DNA from: Evtepia sp.
GTDB taxonomy: Bacteria; Bacillota; Clostridia; Oscillospirales; Oscillospiraceae
DNA length: 5,203 bases
Reading direction: 5' to 3'
NCBI GenBank assembly: GCA_029256465.1
Contig: JAQSXW010000073.1
Coordinates: forward strand, 1 to 5,203
The position numbers were made by a program, and so were the translations under genes. This document shows, one piece after another, positions 1-5,203 of the stretch. The number at the start of each line of letters is the position of its first letter. Within the stretch, counting starts at the first letter, position 1. The notes beneath the pieces are model-generated. The model searched no databases and was not told the origin of the DNA. It was given only the letters and a program-made list of their open reading frames with translations.

Positions 1-245
1 GCAATCTGGAAACAGAGATCAATAAAGTAAAGGAAGCATTGAAAGCTGACAATACCGAAGCGATCAAACTTGCTACCGAGGAATTGACAAAGGCTTTCTA
101 TACTGTGAGTGAAAAGCTCTATCAGCAGGGAGCGCCCCATGAGGCCGACGCCGCTTCCAATATGGGTGGTTCGGCAACCGATGCCGCAGGAGATGCCAAT
201 GTCGTTGATGCAGACTATACCGTAGTCGATGACGAGAAGAAATAA
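1..245 (+). CDS. dnaK: Molecular chaperone DnaK (Hsp70), C-terminal end only
   Basis: This is the last 80 codons of DnaK, in frame from base 3 and ending with TAA at 243-245; the gene begins left of the window. DnaK is the cytoplasmic ATP-dependent Hsp70 that folds and protects proteins together with DnaJ and GrpE. What is visible is the C-terminal helical lid: a charged helix (ETEINKVKEALK), the segment TEELTKAFYTVSEKLYQQ, then a disordered Ala/Gly/Asp-rich tail ending DADYTVVDDEKK, typical of bacterial DnaK C-termini. The ATPase and substrate-binding domains are not in view. The call rests on this tail plus dnaJ lying 67 nt downstream on the same strand, the usual dnaK-dnaJ order. No CIRCE operator is in the window; if present it would lie upstream of hrcA, grpE or dnaK. 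Confidence 0.93.
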   Translation, partial: NLETEINKVKEALKADNTEAIKLATEELTKAFYTVSEKLYQQGAPHEADAASNMGGSATDAAGDANVVDADYTVVDDEKK

Positions 246-264
246 GAATTTATGATTCGGCAGA

Positions 265-294
265 GCGAGGGGACAGTGCAATCTGTCCCCTTGT
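265..294 (+). promoter_or_regulatory. Intercistronic RNA hairpin between dnaK and dnaJ
   Basis: The transcript can form GGGGACAG (269-276) paired with CTGTCCCC (283-290) around a 6-nt loop. Four more pairs (G-U, C-G, G-U, A-U) extend it to 12 bp. No U-run follows: the next bases are CGTGTGAGGTG, which hold the dnaJ ribosome binding site at about 300-306. It is therefore a poor intrinsic terminator. It more likely acts as an mRNA stability or processing element, or a partial attenuator that sets the DnaK:DnaJ ratio. The pairing is seen in the sequence; the role is inferred. Confidence 0.6.
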
Positions 295-312
295 CGTGTG
301 AGGTGAGAATAA

Positions 313-1464
313 ATGGCAAATGATTCAAAACGGGATTACTATGAAGTGCTGGGCGTTTCAAAGGGCGTCTCAGATACAGAATTGAAAAAAGCATATCGAA
401 AACTTGCGAAGGAAAACCATCCGGACCTTCACCCAGGTGATAAAGGCGCAGAAGCACGCTTTAAAGAGATCAACGAGGCATATGAGGTGCTCTCTGATGC
501 AGATAAGCGCTCGAAATACGACCAATTTGGTCATGCAGGTGTTGATCCCAACTTTGGTGCTGGCGGCGGAGGCTTTGGCGGTTTCGATGTTGGTGACATT
601 TTTAGCTCATTTTTCGGAGGCTTCGGAGGCTTTGGCGGGGAGCAAAATACAACGAGAGCGGGACCTCGCAAGGGAAATGATGTTCGGGTCTCAATGACCA
701 TTACATTAGAGGAAGCAGCCTTTGGCTGTAAGAAGGATGTTACCGTTGCTCATATGGAAGCCTGTGATAGCTGCAAGGGAACGGGCAGTGCAGAGGGAAC
801 GACAGCAGAAGTCTGCCCTAGCTGTCATGGCAGCGGTACGGTACGGGTACAGCAGCGTACCATGTTTGGTTCCATGTCGACAACGACAACCTGTCCAAAC
901 TGCCACGGAGAAGGGAAGATCATCCATCAGCCCTGCAAAAATTGTGGCGGAAACGGTGCAGTACGTAAGCAGAAGAAGATTTCCATCAACATTCCCGCAG
1001 GGATTGACGAAGGGCAAGCAATTTCTCTGCGAGGCCAAGGAGATGTGGGTAAAAACGGTGGAAGTCCTGGCGATTTGATTGTTGGCATTCATGTTTCCCC
1101 TCATGAGCAGCTGCAGAGAAAGGGAAACACAATTTATTTAGAGCAGACGATTAGTTTTGTGCAGGCAGCACTAGGTGCAGAGATGGAGATCCCGACACTG
1201 GATGGTAAGGTAAAATACACCATTCCAGAGGGAACTCAGACGGGTACGACCTTCCGGCTGAGAGAAAAAGGTGTGCCTAATCTCAATGGCCGCGGCCGTG
1301 GGGATCAATTGATTGCGGTGAAGGTTGAAACACCCCAGAAGCTGACGGAAGTACAAAAAGATGCATTGCGTCAATTTGCAGTAGCTATGGGGGAGATAGC
1401 ACCATCCGAATCAGAACAATCAGAGAGCAAAGGTTTCTTTGACAAAAAACGAAAAAAGAAGTAA
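313..1464 (+). CDS. dnaJ: Molecular chaperone DnaJ (Hsp40, type I)
   Basis: DnaJ binds unfolded clients and stimulates the ATPase of DnaK through its J domain, in the cytoplasm. The 383-residue product has the full class I layout. The J domain spans about residues 6-72 with the essential HPD at 36-38. A Gly/Phe-rich linker at about 74-110 includes DIFSSFFGG. The zinc-binding region has four CxxCxGxG repeats with cysteine pairs at 151/154, 168/171, 194/197 and 208/211. Two C-terminal beta-sandwich domains follow (IPAGIDEGQAISLRGQGD onward), and the tail is very basic (KKRKKK). Length matches the family's usual 370-390 residues. The ATG at 313 is preceded by AGGTGA at 301-306 with a 6-nt gap, and the J domain begins within eight residues, so the start is secure. 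It is co-directional with dnaK and is followed by a terminator, making it the last gene of the heat-shock operon. No key residue is missing. Confidence 0.97.
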   Translation: MANDSKRDYYEVLGVSKGVSDTELKKAYRKLAKENHPDLHPGDKGAEARFKEINEAYEVLSDADKRSKYDQFGHAGVDPNFGAGGGGFGGFDVGDIFSSFFGGFGGFGGEQNTTRAGPRKGNDVRVSMTITLEEAAFGCKKDVTVAHMEACDSCKGTGSAEGTTAEVCPSCHGSGTVRVQQRTMFGSMSTTTTCPNCHGEGKIIHQPCKNCGGNGAVRKQKKISINIPAGIDEGQAISLRGQGDVGKNGGSPGDLIVGIHVSPHEQLQRKGNTIYLEQTISFVQAALGAEMEIPTLDGKVKYTIPEGTQTGTTFRLREKGVPNLNGRGRGDQLIAVKVETPQKLTEVQKDALRQFAVAMGEIAPSESEQSESKGFFDKKRKKK

Positions 1465-1467
1465 ACT
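1439..1467 (+). promoter_or_regulatory. Candidate sigma-A promoter in the dnaJ 3' end
   Basis: A perfect -35 hexamer TTGACA (1439-1444), an optimal 17-bp spacer and a -10-like TAAACT (1462-1467, four of six consensus bases, including T1, A2 and T6) lie over the last dnaJ codons and its stop. The predicted start near 1474 lies inside the following terminator hairpin. This would drive the phosphatase-rpiB pair independently of the chaperone operon. The caveat is that the region encodes FFDKKRKKK, so its A-rich spacer and TTTGACAAA follow from coding needs, and the match could be chance. Confidence 0.45.
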
Positions 1468-1468
1468 A

Positions 1469-1504
1469 ATGGGCGGATACGGAATCGTATCCACCCATTT
1501 TTTT
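1469..1504 (+). terminator. Intrinsic terminator after dnaJ
   Basis: The stem is ATGGG-c-GGATACG (1469-1481) paired with CGTATCC-a-CCCAT (1486-1498): 12 pairs with one C/A mismatch and a GAAT loop. It is followed directly by a run of seven T (1498-1504; the first also closes the stem). It starts 4 nt after the dnaJ stop codon, so it ends the dnaK-dnaJ transcript. Its T-run ends only 18 nt before the next gene's start codon, so termination or read-through here affects that gene directly. Confidence 0.85.
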
Positions 1505-1508
1505 AGAG

Positions 1509-1517
1509 AAAGGAGAG
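1509..1517 (+). promoter_or_regulatory. Ribosome binding site of the PHP phosphatase
   Basis: AAAGGAGAG lies 7 nt (counted from AGGAG, 1511-1515) before the ATG at 1523. It fixes the start of the PHP gene there, not at the upstream in-frame TTG at 1439, which sits inside dnaJ and would make the protein read through the terminator hairpin. Confidence 0.85.
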
Positions 1518-1522
1518 CCCAT

Positions 1523-2329
1523 ATGTTTATAGCAGATAGTCACACACATTCTATCTGTTCCCCTGATGGTGTTGTTCCAATGACAGAAATGGCAAAGGGC
1601 GCAGTACGGGCAGGAATATCTTCTTTATGTATCACAGACCACTGTGATTTTTTGAGCTTGGATGGTATGGAGCGAATCACCAATTATGATTGGATGCCAC
1701 TTCTGGCACAATATCAGGAAATGAGAAGCCAGTGGGGTAGTCATATTGACTTGCCTCTGGGCTTGGAATTTGGTATGGGTTTTCTGGATCCGCAAGCGGC
1801 GGAAACGGTTTTGGCCTTGCCAGAACTGGATTTTGTCATTGGGTCTGTCCATAATTTAAGCGAAGAGGCTGGAGGAAAAGATTTTTATTGTGTATCCTAT
1901 GAAACGGAAGCAGATTGTTATTTGGCTTTAGATAATTATTTTTCTTCCATGGAACGATTAGCAGAGGGGAAATTCTATGATGTACTGGGGCACATCATTT
2001 ATCCTTTGCGCTACATGAATGGAAATTATCAATACCCCATCAGTCTTTGGAAGTATACCGATCAGATTCGTGTTATATTAAAAAAAGCAGTGGAATCTGG
2101 CCGTGGGATGGAAGTGAACACTTGGAAAGGGAAGACGCTCAATGAGTGGATTCCTGTTTTGCAGTTATACAAAGAGTGTGGCGGGGAAATTATTACGGTT
2201 GGTTCCGATGCGCACGATCCGGAGCCAATTGGACGTGGTGTAAAGCATGCCTATGCGATGCTTTCTGATTTGGGCTTCCGCTATGTGGCAAACTATCATG
2301 AAAGAAAGCCACAATTTTGGAAACTTTAA
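1523..2329 (+). CDS. PHP-domain phosphatase, histidinol-phosphatase (HisJ/HisK) type
   Basis: This 268-residue protein belongs to the PHP (polymerase and histidinol phosphatase) metal-dependent phosphoesterases, most like HisK/HisJ histidinol-phosphatases, which turn L-histidinol phosphate into histidinol in histidine synthesis. Metal-ligand motifs appear in family order: DSHTHS with H7 and H9, ITDHCD with D39/H40, GLEFG with E82, GSVH with H110, GHIIYP with H157, EVNT with E197 and GSDAH with D229/H231. The N-terminus is HxH immediately after four residues, which supports the ATG at 1523, as does the ribosome binding site. No signal peptide or membrane segment is seen; it should be cytosolic. 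It lies 27 nt upstream of rpiB and probably shares its transcript. No other his genes are in view, so the substrate is uncertain: another sugar or nucleotide phosphate is possible. The fold is near certain; histidinol phosphate as substrate is a family-level guess. Confidence 0.85.
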   Translation: MFIADSHTHSICSPDGVVPMTEMAKGAVRAGISSLCITDHCDFLSLDGMERITNYDWMPLLAQYQEMRSQWGSHIDLPLGLEFGMGFLDPQAAETVLALPELDFVIGSVHNLSEEAGGKDFYCVSYETEADCYLALDNYFSSMERLAEGKFYDVLGHIIYPLRYMNGNYQYPISLWKYTDQIRVILKKAVESGRGMEVNTWKGKTLNEWIPVLQLYKECGGEIITVGSDAHDPEPIGRGVKHAYAMLSDLGFRYVANYHERKPQFWKL

Positions 2330-2356
2330 AATAGAATAACTAAGGGAGGAAAACGT

Positions 2357-2791
2357 ATGATAGCTCTTGGATCTGATCACGGCGGTTTCGACTTAAAAGA
2401 ACGGATCAAGGCATTTTTAGAACAGAAAGGGATTGTTTATCAAGATTACGGTTGTTATAGTAAAGAAAGTTGTGATTATCCATTGTTTGGACAAGCTGCG
2501 GCAGAAGCGGTATCACGAGGAGAGTGCGAGAAGGGAATTGTCATCTGCACCACAGGAATTGGGATTTCAATTTCTGCAAATAAGGTAAGGGGAATCCGTT
2601 GTGCTCTCTGTTCAGAACCACTTTCGGCAGAAATGACAAGACGACATAATGATGCCAATATGTTGGCTATGGGAGCTGGAATGGTTGGCCCCAATCTGGC
2701 AGAGCGTATTGTAGAAACATTTTTAAGTACTGAGTTTGAGGGCGGACGTCATGCACGTCGTGTTCAGCAGATTACAGATTTGGAATGCTAA
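2357..2791 (+). CDS. rpiB: Ribose-5-phosphate isomerase B (RpiB/LacAB family)
   Basis: RpiB interconverts ribulose 5-phosphate and ribose 5-phosphate in the non-oxidative pentose phosphate pathway, supplying PRPP for nucleotide and histidine synthesis. The 144-residue length is normal for the family. Visible motifs are the N-terminal GSDHGG (D7, H8), the active-site loop VICTTGIGISISANK with the catalytic-type C64, the phosphate-binding RRHNDANMLAMG (H98, N99, D100) and FEGGRHARRV near the end. The common loop reads CGTGIG; here it is CTTGIG, a Gly-to-Thr change next to the cysteine. The GGRHARRV end favours RpiB over the galactose-6-phosphate isomerase subunits LacA/LacB, and no lactose/tagatose genes adjoin. 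An allose- or other aldose-6-phosphate isomerase cannot be excluded. AGGGAGG (2343-2349) lies 7 nt before the ATG. The gene is second in a two-gene unit after the PHP phosphatase and ends 11 nt before a strong hairpin. Confidence 0.93.
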   Translation: MIALGSDHGGFDLKERIKAFLEQKGIVYQDYGCYSKESCDYPLFGQAAAEAVSRGECEKGIVICTTGIGISISANKVRGIRCALCSEPLSAEMTRRHNDANMLAMGAGMVGPNLAERIVETFLSTEFEGGRHARRVQQITDLEC

Positions 2792-2802
2792 GTTTTATTA
2801 AA

Positions 2803-2832
2803 TGACCCTGTTGCAAAAATGCAACAGGGTCA
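2803..2832. terminator. Perfect 13-bp hairpin between convergent genes
   Basis: TGACCCTGTTGCA (2803-2815) and TGCAACAGGGTCA (2820-2832) form a mismatch-free 13-bp stem around an AAAA loop, in the gap between rpiB and the oppositely transcribed Cys-rich gene. On the + strand the stem is followed by ATGTTGAAAGG, which is not U-rich. On the - strand it is followed by TTTAATAAAACT, a weak U-rich tail. It probably serves both transcripts, more convincingly the - strand one. Bidirectional action is an inference. Confidence 0.7.
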
Positions 2833-2851
2833 ATGTTGAAAGGGAGGAGCG

Positions 2852-3631
2852 TCAGCATCTGCAGCAGTCCGAGCCATGGGAATTCTCGCCGCCAGAAACT
2901 GAGCTAGGGGGGAAGAATTCATCGACAGGGAATTTGACCTGACGGAAGATTTCACAGGGATCATCTTCCGTGCTACCGCCGGTGCCTGCGCATTCCTTCG
3001 TGGGCATACAATAATCGTAAACAGGAATCAGTAGCTGAGTATCTCTCTCCAGACGGATGATGGAGAATTGACCTAAGGTGACGTAAACGCGCTTTCTGTC
3101 GTTACCAAAGCTCAGATCAGAGCCGAAGCAAGAGCAAATGCAGGGAGGAATGTCGAATAAATCGCGATCTCCTGGGCCTGGATAACATTCATTGCTGGGA
3201 TAGTCACAGCAGTTCGCTGGAGGACAGCAGGGATTACAACAATCACTGGGATCTAAAAGCTTCATGTTGAGAACAATAGGATCCACAGTCTCCACCACAG
3301 CGATAGGTAAATTGCTTCTTCTTACGTTTTGTTCATCTACATCATCAAATTTGGCTTCTGAACTGAAGATTTTGGCACTTCCCTCTCCGCCAAAGAGAAT
3401 GACTCTTTTGTCGAAAATTGCAAGGCCACAAATCTCCACTGGACGCGCAGCACCGACGAAAGCTTCAGCAGTAATGCGATAGAAGTAACGGATGTCAATA
3501 CTGTAAAACCCTCTGCTAAAGCCGGTCGGTTCCACATCAATATGGACATTTAAAAGTTCGGCTTTTCCGGAACGAATACTCAGGGCGCGGTCGATTACGG
3601 CCTGAGAGCCTTGGGTGGGATAGAAGCGCAA
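2852..3631 (-). CDS. Cys-rich conserved protein of unknown function, spore-coat-like (5' end disturbed)
   Basis: The body (259 residues from the TTG at 3631) has two parts. Residues 1-125 form a regular, apparently folded domain (IDVEPTGFSRGFYSIDIRY, GLAIFDKRVILFGGEGSAK, AVVETVDPIVLNMKL). A Cys/Pro-rich linker at 131-168 contains ten cysteines, including CCNPCCPPANCC. A second beta-rich segment follows (KRVYVTLGQFSIIRLERD, VKFPVDEFFPP), and the end is DCCRC; 17 cysteines in all. I recognise the style from an uncharacterised family of spore-forming Clostridia, but have no assigned function. Disulfide-rich composition makes a spore coat or outer-layer role a guess only. No signal peptide or membrane segment is seen. 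TTG 3631 is the first usable in-frame start, yet it lacks a proper ribosome binding site and cuts off the conserved-looking upstream residues VISPDRDCIED, so it is probably not the true start. The recombinase lies directly upstream on the same strand. Confidence 0.7.
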   Translation of the reverse strand: MRFYPTQGSQAVIDRALSIRSGKAELLNVHIDVEPTGFSRGFYSIDIRYFYRITAEAFVGAARPVEICGLAIFDKRVILFGGEGSAKIFSSEAKFDDVDEQNVRRSNLPIAVVETVDPIVLNMKLLDPSDCCNPCCPPANCCDYPSNECYPGPGDRDLFDIPPCICSCFGSDLSFGNDRKRVYVTLGQFSIIRLERDTQLLIPVYDYCMPTKECAGTGGSTEDDPCEIFRQVKFPVDEFFPPSSVSGGENSHGSDCCRC

Positions 3632-3692
3632 ATCCTCGATGCAATCGCGATCGGGAGATATAACGCTCTATAGGATTCTGGACACAATCCAT
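3632..3692 (-). pseudogene. Displaced 5' end of the Cys-rich gene (frameshift or junction)
   Basis: Reading the Cys-rich frame upstream from 3631 gives SVISPDRDCIED and then an in-frame TAG at 3670-3668. In the next frame an ATG at 3692-3690 encodes MDCVQNPIER, ending at 3663, exactly where the conserved-looking frame takes over. A 1-nt excess or 2-nt loss near GAGCGTT (3668-3662) would explain the break: a slipped GT in an original CGTGTT, for example, gives continuous MDCVQNPIERVISPDRDC. No Shine-Dalgarno sequence precedes the ATG in the 37 nt after the recombinase stop. The options are an inactivating frameshift, a sequencing error, or a recombination junction that replaced the native 5' end. 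The reading frames are seen; the interpretation is inferred. Confidence 0.5.
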
Positions 3693-3701
3693 GGAAGCGT
3701 T
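3662..3701. other. Candidate serine-recombinase attachment site (attL/attR-like)
   Basis: This is a 40-bp imperfect inverted repeat with one axis between 3681 and 3682. Outer arms are AACGCT (3662-3667) and AGCGTT (3696-3701). Inner arms are GGATTcTG (3673-3680) and CAcAATCC (3683-3690). Thirteen of 20 symmetric positions match, and the central dinucleotide is the non-palindromic GA. Outside the arms ATAT recurs (3658-3661 and 3703-3706) with a one-base offset. Large serine integrases use sites of about 40-50 bp with such partial dyad symmetry and a non-palindromic 2-bp crossover. It lies 28 nt beyond the recombinase stop, at the damaged start of the neighbouring gene, as expected for an element end. 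The partner site is not in the window, so a chance palindrome or transcriptional operator remains possible. Confidence 0.45.
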
Positions 3702-3729
3702 GATATACAAAGGTTTTCTTAATATTCAA

Positions 3730-5203
3730 TTAGAATGGTTTTAAGTCGATTTGCAGGTTGAATGCAGTCGGCTTTGTTTTTTTTGGCTTATCATACCAAA
3801 TGACATCCACGATGGAGTGGAGGAGCGCGTTGCGCTGTGGTGCATCGGATTCGGCATAAGATGCTAAAACGGTATCTATTTTTTTAGCTTGTGCAGCCTT
3901 ATCGGTTTGCTGAATGCGCTTGATGCTGTCCAGGGCTTCCTGTTCCTTTTCTTGAAGGGTTTCTATTTTTGCTTTCACAACGGACATGCGTTCGCGGAAA
4001 AGCTGCAGGTCGTATTCCCCCATCTCCAACAAGTCATAGAGTCTGGCCTTCTGACTCTCTGCTGCCGTTAGCTCTCTCCGGATTGCGGTGAGCATTTCAT
4101 CGATGAGACTAGTATCTTTCGCATTGGATTCCCCTGCCTTTTCGGCCATAAGGTCAACCAATATATCTTCCAGATGCATGATCACCCGTCTCTCCACAAA
4201 TTCGAATTTAGCAGAGGCACAGCAACCAGGTTGCACACAGATCAGATAGGGGATTTCTTTCATCGTCATCCTCTGCATATTTCGTCCACAGTTTTGGCAG
4301 CGGATCAATCCTGCTAGTGAGCTCTTGATGGTGCCGTCTTTCTTTGATGGGATATAGCGGCCTTCCATGATCTCCTGTGCTTGCTCAAAGATTTCGTTTG
4401 TTACGATTGGTGGGTGGACACCATCCACTACTGTCCATTTCTCTTTTGGCTGATAGATGGTGATATGCTTTGCATTTCCTTTTGCACCCTTCTTAATATG
4501 CTTTTTCTTATCCCAAGCAATCTTTCCTATATAGGTAGGGCTGCGAAGAATGGTTGCAACCGAGTTCCGGCTAAATCCGTTAGATCTATGCGGCCTTGCA
4601 CCAAGCAGGTTGATGTGGTTTGCAATGCTGGTACAGCCAAATCCTTGAAGGTACATATCGTACATCATACGGACAAAGCTAGCCTCAGATTCTACGATCT
4701 CTAGTGTGGGCCTCTTATCAATGAAAATTCGCTTGTATCCATATGGGGGATTGGAAACATAGTACCCATCTCTAATTGACTGCTCTAGACCTCTCCGCAA
4801 ACGCTTATTGATGATCTTATACTCACGGCGTGACATGAAAGTTTTAAACTCGGCAAGCTCGTCATCGATATCATCCGAAAGGTCGTAGGTCTTGTCCGGG
4901 GTAATGATACGTGTTCCAGAGTCACGGAAGGCATCGAGGATGATGCCCTGGTCTTTCATCCGGCCACGGGAAAGTCGATCCAGATCCATGACCATGACCG
5001 CCTCATATTCTCCTTCAGATACATCTTCAAGGAGACGGAGCATCTCTGGACGAGCATACAAGGATTCGCCACTGACGACTTCACAATAAGTTTCGACTAT
5101 ACGGATTTGATGCCTTTCGGCATATTCTATCAGTGTTTTCTGATGTCTGGCCAAAACCTCTTCTGTCTCCATGCCCTCTTCCATTCTGGACTTACGAAGG
5201 TAA
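3730..5203 (-). CDS. Large serine recombinase (site-specific integrase), 5' end beyond the window
   Basis: The protein cuts and rejoins DNA at attachment sites through a covalent phosphoserine link, integrating or excising a mobile element. The open frame runs off the right edge: before the ATG at 5184 the frame reads YLRKSR, the family's catalytic motif (Ser codon 5190-5188), so that ATG is internal and perhaps ten residues are missing. Numbering from it, the resolvase domain (about 1-140) shows VSGESLYARPEM and the LDRLSRG segment (68-74). The Recombinase domain (about 145-230) shows PPYGY, NGFSRNSVATILRSPTYIGK. A zinc ribbon has CQNC (296/299) and CVQPGC (316/321). A long charged, probably coiled-coil stretch covers about 345-430, and the C-terminus is intact (FNLQIDLKPF). 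About 490 residues fits integrases such as SpoIVCA (about 500) and phage or ICE integrases. No other element genes are in view; cargo would lie to the right. Confidence 0.95.
   Translation of the reverse strand, partial: YLRKSRMEEGMETEEVLARHQKTLIEYAERHQIRIVETYCEVVSGESLYARPEMLRLLEDVSEGEYEAVMVMDLDRLSRGRMKDQGIILDAFRDSGTRIITPDKTYDLSDDIDDELAEFKTFMSRREYKIINKRLRRGLEQSIRDGYYVSNPPYGYKRIFIDKRPTLEIVESEASFVRMMYDMYLQGFGCTSIANHINLLGARPHRSNGFSRNSVATILRSPTYIGKIAWDKKKHIKKGAKGNAKHITIYQPKEKWTVVDGVHPPIVTNEIFEQAQEIMEGRYIPSKKDGTIKSSLAGLIRCQNCGRNMQRMTMKEIPYLICVQPGCCASAKFEFVERRVIMHLEDILVDLMAEKAGESNAKDTSLIDEMLTAIRRELTAAESQKARLYDLLEMGEYDLQLFRERMSVVKAKIETLQEKEQEALDSIKRIQQTDKAAQAKKIDTVLASYAESDAPQRNALLHSIVDVIWYDKPKKTKPTAFNLQIDLKPF

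Noticed and set aside
265..294. Intrinsic terminator between dnaK and dnaJ
   Set aside because: The stem is strong but the 3' flank is GC/G-rich with no run of U, and dnaJ follows as a normal operon partner.
561..645. Short tandem GGAGGCTTTGGCGG-like repeats
   Set aside because: These encode the normal Gly/Phe-rich linker of DnaJ and need no separate explanation.
706..1104. Antisense open frame of 132 codons opposite dnaJ, and a + frame at 722-1078
   Set aside because: Both lie wholly within the well-supported dnaJ gene, with no ribosome binding site and low-plausibility protein sequence; they are coding shadows.
1439..1522. Upstream in-frame TTG start for the PHP phosphatase, adding 28 residues
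   Set aside because: It begins inside dnaJ, crosses the terminator, has no ribosome binding site and encodes no family motif; ATG 1523 has AAAGGAGAG at proper spacing and leads directly to the HxH motif.
3644..3653. Overlapping small palindromes ATCGCGAT and CGATCG as an alternative crossover site
   Set aside because: They lie in conserved-looking coding sequence (SPDRDC), are short, and lack the extended arms seen around 3681/3682.
4381..4704. Open frame of 107 codons on the + strand opposite the recombinase
   Set aside because: It is embedded in the conserved recombinase domain, has odd composition and no recognisable domain or ribosome binding site; a shadow frame.
5182..5184. ATG as the true start of the serine recombinase
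   Set aside because: The frame stays open to the window edge and reads YLRKSR upstream, which contains the catalytic serine; starting here would remove it.
1..5203. tRNA, rRNA, CRISPR array, riboswitch or CIRCE operator
   Set aside because: No cloverleaf-like segment, rRNA-like stretch, regularly spaced repeats, recognisable riboswitch core or TTAGCACTC/GAGTGCTAA pair was found by reading both strands.

Overview
The window looks like chromosomal DNA of a low-to-moderate GC, Gram-positive, spore-forming anaerobe of the Clostridia. The taxon is an inference from the style of the DnaK tail, strong AGGAGG-type ribosome binding sites, a Cys-rich protein of a type I associate with spore-forming Firmicutes, and a Clostridia/Bacilli-type large serine recombinase. 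No species can be named from the sequence.

Left half, + strand (1-2832). The end of dnaK is followed by a 12-bp intercistronic hairpin and then a complete, canonical dnaJ with a J domain, G/F region and four CxxCxGxG zinc repeats. An intrinsic terminator closes the chaperone operon. A promoter-like TTGACA-17-TAAACT overlaps the last codons of dnaJ, so a transcript from it would start inside that terminator hairpin. Two metabolic genes follow with strong ribosome binding sites and a 27-nt gap: a PHP-domain phosphatase of the histidinol-phosphatase (HisJ/HisK) type and ribose-5-phosphate isomerase B. A perfect 13-bp hairpin then separates these from the right half, which is transcribed toward it.

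Right half, - strand (2852-5203). Reading in the direction of transcription, a large serine recombinase enters from the right edge. Its start codon lies outside the window, but its catalytic-serine motif YLRKSR is just inside. It is followed by 37 nt and then a Cys-rich protein of unknown function. The 5' end of that gene is disturbed. Conserved-looking coding sequence continues upstream of the first usable start (a TTG), then meets an in-frame TAG. In the neighbouring frame an ATG gives MDCVQNPIER, which would lead straight into the conserved part if a 1-2 nt change were corrected.

Across this damaged 5' end lies a 40-bp imperfect inverted repeat (3662-3701) with two nested pairs of arms on one axis and a non-palindromic central dinucleotide (GA). 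This is the architecture of a serine-integrase attachment site. The leading idea is that the recombinase belongs to an integrated element whose left end abuts, or interrupts, the start of the Cys-rich gene. By analogy with sigK/skin-type elements it might even control that gene by excision, but the frame break on the chromosomal side of the axis argues against simple restoration. The rest of the element lies beyond the window.
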